A DNA stretch of 64,000 nucleotides from Anaerolineaceae bacterium (GTDB taxonomy: Bacteria > Chloroflexota > Anaerolineae > Aggregatilineales > Phototrophicaceae), in assembly GCA_007693385.1 (NCBI GenBank), contig REDR01000045.1, forward strand, positions 1 through 64,000, given 5' to 3'. The notes beneath the pieces were generated by a model. It was not told the origin of the DNA and ran no database searches. It saw only the letters and a program-made list of their open reading frames with translations. Both the position numbers and the translations under genes were made by a program. Of the stretch, positions 39,381-46,832 are shown piece by piece. The stretch's first letter is position 1. Each line of letters begins with the position of its first letter.

Positions 39381-40130
39381 ATGGGCGTGCGCTGGGGGTT
39401 GTTGCTGGCCTGCGCGTGGCTTCTGGTCGCGTGCGCGTCCGCGCCGGATGCGGTGCGGACGCCGTTCCCGACGCTGACGCTGATCGCCTTGCCACCGACG
39501 GCCACATCCGCGCCGCCCACCGCGACGCCGACATCGGCTGTGTTGATTAGTCCGGCAGACCTCATCACGCCGACGCCCGCCGGAAGCAGTCAGGCGCTGG
39601 TCGAGATGGCGCGGGCTGATGTTGGCGGGCGCGATGATCTGGCGCGGGCGGATATACGGCTCGCCCACGTTGCACCGCGTCGCTGGGCTTCGGCGGAGAC
39701 GCTGGACTGCCAGCCCGCCGAGACGGACGACCCCCGCGCCATGATCGACGGCTACGAGATCATCCTGACCGGCGGCGGGCAGGTCTACATCTATCACAGT
39801 GACCGGACGCGGGTGCAACTGTGCGCCGCCATGCCGCTTGACCAAGTGCCCGGCGATGTGCTGGTGCGTTTCGACGCTATCGCGGCGGACTTCCTGCGCG
39901 TGGCACGGCGCGATCTGGCGCGGCGGCTAGATGTCGATACATCGCGCATCGCCCTGCACGAGATGGGCGTCGTCGTCTGGCCGGATACCAGCTTGGGCTG
40001 TCCGCGCCCGAACCAGACATACACCGAAACCCGCACTACCGGCTATCGCATTCTGCTGACGGTAGATGGCGTCGAATACGCCTACCACACCGATTATGAC
40101 CGCGTGTTGCTGTGCCCGTCGGCTAACTGA
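39381..40130 (+). CDS. Putative lipoprotein with duplicated domain
   Basis: A 249-residue lipoprotein: signal MGVRWGLLLACAWLLVAC, lipobox Cys18. A Thr- and Pro-rich linker follows (residues about 20-75). Then two copies of a 50-residue unit: GYEIILTGGGQVYIYHSDR then VQLC, and GYRILLTVDGVEYAYHTDY then VLLC; the second has LGCPRPNQTY before it. Each copy has a YxYHxD motif and a terminal Cys. A GTG at 39366 could be the start, 15 bp upstream. The function is unknown. The end overlaps the convergent NACHT gene by 8 bp. Confidence 0.68.
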   Translation: MGVRWGLLLACAWLLVACASAPDAVRTPFPTLTLIALPPTATSAPPTATPTSAVLISPADLITPTPAGSSQALVEMARADVGGRDDLARADIRLAHVAPRRWASAETLDCQPAETDDPRAMIDGYEIILTGGGQVYIYHSDRTRVQLCAAMPLDQVPGDVLVRFDAIAADFLRVARRDLARRLDVDTSRIALHEMGVVVWPDTSLGCPRPNQTYTETRTTGYRILLTVDGVEYAYHTDYDRVLLCPSAN

Positions 40131-42927
40131 CGCTGATCGGCGTGGGTAGCGCTTCGCCCATCTGCATCTGAATATCCCCTAGCGCCCGATAAGCCGCTTC
40201 GCGCACGTAATATTCACGGTGGCGCAGGGCGCTGTAGATCGTGCCCATTTGCCCGTATGCCGCTAACTGGCCGAGATTGCCCACCGCCAGATATTGCACC
40301 TCCGCCGGGCCTTCTTCCAGCGCACGGCGCAACAGGCGCTCGCCGCTTTCGCGCTTGCTGGCGAGATCGCCCACGCTATCCACCCATCGCTTCAGCCAGT
40401 CGATCTGCTCCGGTTGCGGGTAGCGTCGCGGGCCACTCGCCGCGATGCCGTATTGCAAATCTAAAAATGCCTGCTCCGCCGCCGATTTGACGTACCATTC
40501 ATCATCAGCTAGCGAGACATCATGCAGATAGATCAGCGCCCACGGTGCGCGGATGCGGCGCAGGCCGAACACCGCCGCCCGCCGGAGCATCATATCCTCA
40601 TGACTCACCGCGTCGAATAGCACCGGATAGCCTTCGTCGGGGATAGCGGCGAACGACTCCGCGATGGTCTGGCGCATCGTCTCGTGTCCCTGCGTGAACA
40701 TGACCGCCATCTCCTCTAGCGCTTCGTCCGTGCCGATCACCCCGAGCGCAAGACCGGCGGCGATTTGCACTTTCGGATCGGAATCGCCCATCAGCGCCGC
40801 TATCGCCCCCACATCGTCGCCGTGCCGCAACGCGCCCAACCCCAGACACGACAGGCGGCGCACGGTGGCGTCGGGATGGTTCAGCGAGCGTTCGAAGATG
40901 CGAACCGCGTTACGATCTCCCGTGCCGACCAGCGCGGCGGCGATGCGTTCGCGGGCGGTGGGGTATTGCTTGCGGGCGGCGAACAGCTTGCCCAGCGTCC
41001 GCAACAGGCCGGGCACCCATTCCACCTTGCCCCCCGCGTATCGTATCCACTGCGCCGCGTCGAGTAGTTGATTGAGCAGAACGTCAAGCGGGGCGTCCAT
41101 GCGGGCACGCACCACATTATCAAGCGGGGTATGCGCGGCGGCGAAGATGAACGCATCGCGCCATGTGGGATCGTCAGCGCGGGCGATTTGCTCGTCGTCG
41201 TCCATCTCCGGCAGGGCGAAGCTGGCGAAGTAGGCGGCCACCATCACATGGCTGAACTGATAGCGCCCGCCGCGATAGCGCCGCAAAATCCCCGCCTTGA
41301 CCATCTCCTTGAGGAAATTCAGCGCTTCGGCGCTCAAACGCTGATTCTTCTTGTCGTCCAGCGCCACCTCCGCCGGAACTTCGACGGTGCCGGACGCTTC
41401 ACCCTCCGCCGGATCGTCGCCGCGCAAGGAGTCTAATTCCATCTCGAAATCGTCCAGACGGGCGCTGATGTCGTCCGGCGTGTCGTCGTCATCCGTCGGC
41501 AGATCGTCGGCTTCGGCGCTCTCCACCGGCGCGATGAGGCGGCTCAGCGCTTCCGGCAGGATGTAGCCCTGTTCCAGTTGAAGCGTCGCCGCCCCGACGA
41601 GACGCTCGTGCAGGGTGTCGGCGTCGGCAGAAGGGGCGCGGGCGGTCAGGTAGTTCGCCAGCCAGTCGGCGAGTCCGGTCTTGGTCGGGGAGTCGTAGAT
41701 GCTCCACGTCCGCAGGGTTTGCTCGAATGGCGTGCTGTTGCGGCTACGCCCGCGCACCTTACGCATCGTCTCCGCGTCGATGTCGGCGGATTGGCGGCGT
41801 CCGCCCCCGCTTAGCTTGCGCCAGTTCTGCGCCCACAGGTCGGTTAAATTCGCGCTCTGCTCATCGTGCCACGGGCGCACGAAAACCGGCGTATATCCGG
41901 CACGGCTCAGGCCGCCATAGCCACGCGGGGAAGCGGTCACGATGATGAAGTTCTGTTCGCCGTACATCTCACGCAGACGCGCCAGCCAATCCAGCTTACG
42001 CGCCCGTTCTTCGGTGGGTAGTTCGTCCAGACCATCCAGCAATAGCAACGCTCGCCCGTCATTGAGGCGCTGATAGATGTTGCGTGCCATCTTCATGCGC
42101 GTGTTGTAGCTGACGTAATGTTGCAGAGCGCGGACGAGTGGCTCGGCGGGGTCAACGCGCCGCCCGAATTCGGCGACGCTGATATTGACGTTGGCGAGAT
42201 GGGTATACATCGGCGTTAGCTGGCGGAAGGGCAGGCCAACCCGCGCCGCGTCAGCGTTGACGCCGGCATCGTCGCCGCCTTTGCGCCGTTCGGAGAGCGT
42301 CTGCTCGGCGATTTCTTCCACGCGCACCCGTTCGGTGTAACGGCGGGCGCTGGCTTCGCGGGCTTTTAGCTGACTGCGTTCCTCTTCTTCCATGCGTTGC
42401 TGGATGGCGTCTTTGGGTGGCTCGAATTGCACCATGCCCAGACTCCACAGCGCGATAGCGTGTAGTGCGGTAGTTCTGCCGCTTCCGGGCAAACCGAGCA
42501 GGGCGACGGCGCGATCTCCGTTATCCAGATCGTCAATCGCCAGCGTGTGGATGTTGTACGGCGCGTGCAGATAGGGGTGGTCGTGGATGTGGGGGACGGC
42601 TTCAAACACGTTGGGCACGATTGGCTCTTCACGCGGGGCGATGAAGTCCGGCGCTTTGATGAAGCGCGGCTCGACCAGTACATCGCTCAGCGAGATGCGC
42701 CCGCCCGCCAGATGATCGGCCTGCACGAACTTGACCAGATCGTTCAGATAACCGGCGTCGGCGCTCCGCACCGCGAATTCCCGCGCCTGTTGTGTGCCGG
42801 AACCCAGCGAGCGCCGCGCTTCGCTGATGAAGTTCCGCGCCCGATAGGCCGCGTAAGCTGTGCCCCATCCGGCCAGCAAGCCAAGCCCGAAGTTCTCCGG
42901 GCTGAAGTTGAAATTCAGATCAGTCAT
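40123..42927 (-). CDS. NACHT-like NTPase with HEAT repeats
   Basis: A 934-residue protein. An N-terminal hydrophobic segment (FGLGLLAGWGTAYAAYRA, 13-30) could anchor it. NTPase: Walker A-like LLGLPGSGRTTALHA at 143-157, with Arg151 where Lys is expected; Walker B is ALLLLDGLDELP (293-304). A charged 60-residue insertion lies between them. The C-terminal half (from about 630) has HEAT-like repeats with HPDATVRRLSCLGLGALRHG and DPKVQIAAGLALGVIG. STAND NTPases of this kind act as signal switches. It starts 21 bp after the zinc-ribbon gene. No defence gene is near. Confidence 0.75.
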   Translation of the reverse strand: MTDLNFNFSPENFGLGLLAGWGTAYAAYRARNFISEARRSLGSGTQQAREFAVRSADAGYLNDLVKFVQADHLAGGRISLSDVLVEPRFIKAPDFIAPREEPIVPNVFEAVPHIHDHPYLHAPYNIHTLAIDDLDNGDRAVALLGLPGSGRTTALHAIALWSLGMVQFEPPKDAIQQRMEEEERSQLKAREASARRYTERVRVEEIAEQTLSERRKGGDDAGVNADAARVGLPFRQLTPMYTHLANVNISVAEFGRRVDPAEPLVRALQHYVSYNTRMKMARNIYQRLNDGRALLLLDGLDELPTEERARKLDWLARLREMYGEQNFIIVTASPRGYGGLSRAGYTPVFVRPWHDEQSANLTDLWAQNWRKLSGGGRRQSADIDAETMRKVRGRSRNSTPFEQTLRTWSIYDSPTKTGLADWLANYLTARAPSADADTLHERLVGAATLQLEQGYILPEALSRLIAPVESAEADDLPTDDDDTPDDISARLDDFEMELDSLRGDDPAEGEASGTVEVPAEVALDDKKNQRLSAEALNFLKEMVKAGILRRYRGGRYQFSHVMVAAYFASFALPEMDDDEQIARADDPTWRDAFIFAAAHTPLDNVVRARMDAPLDVLLNQLLDAAQWIRYAGGKVEWVPGLLRTLGKLFAARKQYPTARERIAAALVGTGDRNAVRIFERSLNHPDATVRRLSCLGLGALRHGDDVGAIAALMGDSDPKVQIAAGLALGVIGTDEALEEMAVMFTQGHETMRQTIAESFAAIPDEGYPVLFDAVSHEDMMLRRAAVFGLRRIRAPWALIYLHDVSLADDEWYVKSAAEQAFLDLQYGIAASGPRRYPQPEQIDWLKRWVDSVGDLASKRESGERLLRRALEEGPAEVQYLAVGNLGQLAAYGQMGTIYSALRHREYYVREAAYRALGDIQMQMGEALPTPISVS

Positions 42928-42948
42928 GGGTTTCTACGCTCCGATTTT

Positions 42949-43656
42949 TCAGACGATCACCAGAATCCGCCCGCAGTTCTCACAATTCACCATTTGATCG
43001 CCACGCCGCACCGCTTCCTCAATCGCCATCGTTTGCTCGACGCCGCAGGTGGTGCAGGTGCGCCCGCTCATGGTGGAGATCGGACGGTTGCCCTTGCGTG
43101 GTTTCATCGTATCGTATAATCGGCGATTCTGTTCCGTAACGTCGCCCAGAACGCCCTGTCTATCGCTTTGCAGTTTGCTCAATTGCGCTTCTAAACGCTC
43201 GCGTTCGGCGACGAGATCGCTCTGTTGGCTCTCGGCTTCCGCCGTGACCGCGCTCAATTCGGCTTGCGCCGCCGTCAACGTTTCCTCAGCCGCTTCAAGC
43301 TCGATCATCAATTCCAGCATGTCGTCTTCTAGCTGGCCGTGCCGGTTCTTCAGCGCGGCGACTTCGCTCTGGATGTCCTGCAATTCTTTGGGATTCTTCA
43401 CCGCGCCGCTATACAGTCGCGCTTCGCTGTTGGTCGCCTTTTCGACGTTGGCCTGTATCAATAGTTCCAGATCGCGGTAGCGCGTCCGCAATGGCTTGAG
43501 CGCTTCCTCCGCCGCGCTGACTTTCGCCTGTGCCCCTTGAATCGCGGCGCTGTCGGCCAGTTGTTCGGCGATGGCTTGCAGGCGTTTCTGATGTTTCAGG
43601 CGCTCAAGATCAATGGTCTGTAAACGGAGCAGGGCTTGTGCCTGTGTGTTGGTCAT
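42949..43656 (-). CDS. Coiled-coil protein with C4 zinc ribbon (DUF164 family)
   Basis: A 235-residue protein. Residues 10-180 are a long coiled coil (LERLKHQKRLQAIAEQLADS; EAAEETLTAAQAELSAVTAE). The C-terminal zinc ribbon is RTCTTCGVEQ and NCENCGRILVIV (four Cys). Family members are widespread but unassigned; a nucleic-acid-binding role is suggested by the ribbon. It leads a two-gene operon with the NACHT-like gene. Confidence 0.85.
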   Translation of the reverse strand: MTNTQAQALLRLQTIDLERLKHQKRLQAIAEQLADSAAIQGAQAKVSAAEEALKPLRTRYRDLELLIQANVEKATNSEARLYSGAVKNPKELQDIQSEVAALKNRHGQLEDDMLELMIELEAAEETLTAAQAELSAVTAEAESQQSDLVAERERLEAQLSKLQSDRQGVLGDVTEQNRRLYDTMKPRKGNRPISTMSGRTCTTCGVEQTMAIEEAVRRGDQMVNCENCGRILVIV

Positions 43657-43779
43657 AGCGTGATCCTTCTAAATTCATCGGTTTCGTGCATCAGGCCATG
43701 TGTTACTATAAGGACAGCGACGATATAATCTATATTAGAACATATTGGGCGAAAACAACCAAAGGCAGGTTTCTTGAAT

Positions 43780-45423
43780 ATGCGACCAGCTTTTACTGGC
43801 TATATCGAGCCGAGAGAGTGGCGGTGGGTGTTAATCATCAGTTGCGGTCTGGCACTGCTGGCTTTCTCACCGTTTTTCTGGATTAGTTATCAGAGTTTGG
43901 CGGGCAACACGGACTCCGCCTTCATGGGGTTGTTGCACGGTCACATTGACGGCTCGGCGAATCTGGCGCGGATGTCGTCCGCACAGGATGGCGGCTGGCT
44001 GGTGAATTACCTGCACACGCCGGAGCCGCACGACGGCGCATTGACCGACCTGATCTATATTTTGCTGGGGCGGCTGGCCGGTATGACTTCGCTCTCGGTA
44101 GTGGTCATCTATCATGTCGCCCGCGTTTGTGCCGCCGTGTTCATGTACATGACGATCTATCATCTGGCGGCCACGATATGGAGCCGCGTGCGGACGCGCC
44201 GCTTCTTCTTCATGCTGGCGTCGATGGGTAGCGGGCTGGGCTGGTTGTTCGGCCTGTGGACGGATGGCGCGGCTTATCTGGATTTGACCGAGCCGGGCGG
44301 ATTCGCGTTCTATAGCTCATTGACCAGCGTGCATCTACCGTTGGCGATTGCGTCGTTATGCTTGCTGGCGAGCGTGGTCATCACCGTCACGCGCCCCGAC
44401 GAAACGCCGCCGCCGACGGTCAACAATGGCGGGGTGACGGTTTTCTGTGTGTCGCTGGTGCTGGCCTTGCTGTACCCGCTCGCGTTTCTGCCGGTGGCGG
44501 TGGCCTTCGCGCTCAATATTCTGTTGAACTGGACGGGCGATAAACGAATTAATACGCCACAGGCGCATTGGTTACTGTGGTTTTTGGTGCCGCCTTTGCC
44601 GGTCTTGATGTACTATCTGCTGGTGTTGCGCCACGATCCGATTGTGTCCGGCATCTGGACTCAGGGGCTGGTCATCGCGCCGCCGTCAATTGCCGCTTTC
44701 CTGATAAGTCTCGGGTTGCCGTTGTTGATCGCGGTGCCCGGACTATACCGCGCGGTGCGCCGCTTCGAGCGTGACGGCAATCAGTTCATGTTGATCTGGC
44801 TGGTGATGATCGTCCTGCTGATTTACCTGCCGGTTGGTCCGCAGGTCAGCTTCATAGTCGGCGTGATGATTCCGGTATCGTACTTCGCCACCCGCGCCCT
44901 TGAAGATGTGTGGATGGACTATCTACCGGCTAATCCGCGTTACGCGCTGTTGATCGTGCTGTTTCCGCTCGTCTTCGTCAGTAATGCGCTGGCGCTGGTC
45001 GCGCCCATTCGCACCATCTACGACGATACGGAGATGGGGGATACCAGCTTGCATTTGCCGTTTGAATACGCCGACGCTTTCCGGTGGATTGCCCAGCGTG
45101 ATGAGCCGGACGTGATCGTGCTGGCCGCGCCCGATGTCGGGCTGTGGTTGCCGGTGTGGGCGCGGGTGCGCGTGGTCTACGGCCACCCGACGCAAACGCT
45201 GGACGCATCGCAGAAGCGCGACGCGGTGCTGGCGTGGTATTCGGCGGAGACGTGCGATCTGGACTTCCTGCGCGGCGAATCGGGCGATTATCGCGTGCGT
45301 TATGTGCTGTATGGCCGCATGGAACGGCGCATCGGTTCCGCGCCGTGTCTGGACTCGCTGACGCGGGTCGCCAACTTCGCCACATTGGGCATTTACCGCT
45401 ATGACGGGCGCTCGTCGCCGTGA
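43780..45423 (+). CDS. Polytopic membrane protein, glycosyltransferase-like
   Basis: A 547-residue protein with roughly ten to twelve membrane helices in the first 420 residues, then a soluble C-terminal domain. Stretches such as WVLIISCGLALLAFSPFFWI and NSAFMGLLHGHIDG-like turns near residue 50 recall GT-C type glycosyltransferases, but the acidic motif is not clear. It is not confidently named. A TATAAT lies at 43724-43729. The ATG at 43780 has AGGCAGG 10 nt upstream; a TTG at 43774 is the other option. A hairpin follows its stop. Confidence 0.65.
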   Translation: MRPAFTGYIEPREWRWVLIISCGLALLAFSPFFWISYQSLAGNTDSAFMGLLHGHIDGSANLARMSSAQDGGWLVNYLHTPEPHDGALTDLIYILLGRLAGMTSLSVVVIYHVARVCAAVFMYMTIYHLAATIWSRVRTRRFFFMLASMGSGLGWLFGLWTDGAAYLDLTEPGGFAFYSSLTSVHLPLAIASLCLLASVVITVTRPDETPPPTVNNGGVTVFCVSLVLALLYPLAFLPVAVAFALNILLNWTGDKRINTPQAHWLLWFLVPPLPVLMYYLLVLRHDPIVSGIWTQGLVIAPPSIAAFLISLGLPLLIAVPGLYRAVRRFERDGNQFMLIWLVMIVLLIYLPVGPQVSFIVGVMIPVSYFATRALEDVWMDYLPANPRYALLIVLFPLVFVSNALALVAPIRTIYDDTEMGDTSLHLPFEYADAFRWIAQRDEPDVIVLAAPDVGLWLPVWARVRVVYGHPTQTLDASQKRDAVLAWYSAETCDLDFLRGESGDYRVRYVLYGRMERRIGSAPCLDSLTRVANFATLGIYRYDGRSSP

Positions 45424-45437
45424 CGCTGAAATAAAAG

Positions 45438-45465
45438 GCGGGCGGAGACTCTCGCCGCCGCCCGC
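45438..45465. terminator. Bidirectional terminator hairpin
   Basis: GCGGGCGG (45438-45445) pairs perfectly with CCGCCCGC (45458-45465). It is preceded by AAAA on the plus side, so it has an A-rich flank for the minus strand gene, and sits between two convergent genes. Confidence 0.65.
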
Positions 45466-45491
45466 AGGGTGCCAATGGTATTGAACGGCTT

Positions 45492-45959
45492 TTAGAAGCC
45501 GAAGTCGTCAAAGCCCAGATCACCGCATACGCGCCAGTCGCCATCTTCGACGACCATCTCTAGCGTCTCCGGCGTGCCCTCTCCGGCGGCTGGTTCGGTG
45601 AACTCTTGTCCCATCGCCGAGATGGTGACTTCGCCGCCGATGGTCACGGTAGCGCTATCGTCGGTACGGTCAGATACCGTATAGGTTACGTTGCTCATAT
45701 CGAACTCGGCTTCGCCCATCATCGCCTGCATTTCGGCCATCATGTCGCCCGAGCCTTCGAGCTGAGCCTCAAGTATGGTGCGTTGTTCGGCGCACAGCAG
45801 AGGAAGTGCGGTGTCGAAGTCAAACGTCATGAGCGCTTCGAACGCCTGTTGAGCCACCGCTTCCGGGTCGCCATCATCGCCCCCTCCACCGCAGGCCGCC
45901 GCTACAATTGAAATGACAATCAACGTGCTAAAAATTGTCAGTCTGCGTAGGAATTTCAT
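45492..45959 (-). CDS. Small lipoprotein, DUF4878-like
   Basis: A 155-residue lipoprotein: signal MKFLRRLTIFSTLIVIS ending with lipobox Cys23 (AAACGGGG). The rest resembles a cystatin-like/DUF4878 lipoprotein: PEAVAQQAFEALMTFDFDTAL, then a beta-rich part ending in MVVEDGDWRVCGDLG. It is exported and anchored to the membrane; the function is unknown. The promoter at 46016-46043 serves it, with an inverted repeat in the start region. Confidence 0.8.
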   Translation of the reverse strand: MKFLRRLTIFSTLIVISIVAAACGGGGDDGDPEAVAQQAFEALMTFDFDTALPLLCAEQRTILEAQLEGSGDMMAEMQAMMGEAEFDMSNVTYTVSDRTDDSATVTIGGEVTISAMGQEFTEPAAGEGTPETLEMVVEDGDWRVCGDLGFDDFGF

Positions 45960-45992
45960 TTGTCTTGCTCCCTTTGTTGAATTGGATAGCTT

Positions 45993-46007
45993 GTAGTCCT
46001 AGACTAC
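45993..46007. promoter_or_regulatory. Inverted repeat GTAGTC-cta-GACTAC
   Basis: A perfect 6-bp palindrome with a 3-bp spacer lies just downstream of the lipoprotein promoter, about where a repressor operator would be. No matching regulator is identified. Confidence 0.4.
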
Positions 46008-46015
46008 GTATATTC

Positions 46016-46043
46016 AGTATAGACCAATTGACCAGATACGCAA
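46016..46043 (-). promoter_or_regulatory. Promoter of the small lipoprotein gene
   Basis: On the minus strand TTGCGT (46038-46043) and TATACT (46016-46021) with 16-bp spacing, followed by the palindrome at 45993-46007 and the gene at 45959. Confidence 0.55.
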
Positions 46044-46137
46044 CCGCCCGCATAATGACTACTAGAGATAGGCCAGTCGGGGGGCTGATGGTTGGTTCTG
46101 TCGGGTGTGTGCGTTAAGTGAGGAGTCAGGATATAAT

Positions 46138-46788
46138 ATGTCAGGGTTATTTGATAAACTCAATGTGCTTTTAAGGTCAGGTGTTAATCATTTTCTGGAT
46201 GATGTCGCTTCGTCGGTTCCGCGCTCAGATGCACCGCGCAATGAATCGGCTACCGTCGATTCTCTGCGCGAGCGTATCAACCGCGCTGTGGAATATGAGC
46301 AGACGCTGACGCGGCAGATTGACGGTTTAATTACCGAGATCAACGGCCTGAATGAACAGGCTGACCGCGCCATCGCCGCCGGACAAGAGGCGATGGGACG
46401 ACATCTGATCGCCAAAATCAAACGGCGTGAACAATACCTTGATATGCTCCGCGCTGATCTGGCGATGCACCAGCGCATCGCTGAGGATTTGATTTTGCAG
46501 GTTAATCAACTGGATGCGGCAGTCGCCAGCCATCAGCACGCCGAGCAATCCGCCGCCACGCCCGAAGACGACGGCACGGCGACCAGCGACGCGGCACAGG
46601 ACGCGACCAACCGCTTCCGCCGTGTACTGGACGAGGCGCAAGGCCGCATTGATTCGCTCGGTGAGAAGTTGCGTTCGCGGCAGGAGGTGACGGCGGATGC
46701 GCTGGATGATGAGCCGACCACACAGGCCGATAGCGCGGCGGTTGATGACGAATTAGAGGCGCGTCGGGATCGTCTGGCGAAGCGCTAA
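46138..46788 (+). CDS. PspA/IM30-like coiled-coil protein
   Basis: A 216-residue protein starting MSGLFDKLNVLLRSGVNHFLDD, which recalls the PspA N-terminal amphipathic helix. A coiled coil covers about 40-130 (EQTLTRQIDGLITEINGLNE), then a low-complexity acidic and Thr-rich part. PspA-like proteins bind stressed membranes; here only the N-terminal half is clearly like the family. AGGAG lies 12 nt before the ATG. The sensor kinase follows after 44 bp. Confidence 0.7.
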   Translation: MSGLFDKLNVLLRSGVNHFLDDVASSVPRSDAPRNESATVDSLRERINRAVEYEQTLTRQIDGLITEINGLNEQADRAIAAGQEAMGRHLIAKIKRREQYLDMLRADLAMHQRIAEDLILQVNQLDAAVASHQHAEQSAATPEDDGTATSDAAQDATNRFRRVLDEAQGRIDSLGEKLRSRQEVTADALDDEPTTQADSAAVDDELEARRDRLAKR

Positions 46789-46832
46789 CCAGAGCGATGA
46801 CCGCTATTGAACGGGATGATCGGGTGGATTGA

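Noticed and set aside
39018-39845. A 275-residue open frame on the minus strand over the DUF167 and lipoprotein genes
   Set aside because: It covers two genes with good motifs and has Arg-rich composition, so it is a shadow.
40123-42927. Anti-phage Avs or NACHT defence system
   Set aside because: No nuclease or other effector domain is visible and the neighbours are not defence genes, so a defence role is not claimed.
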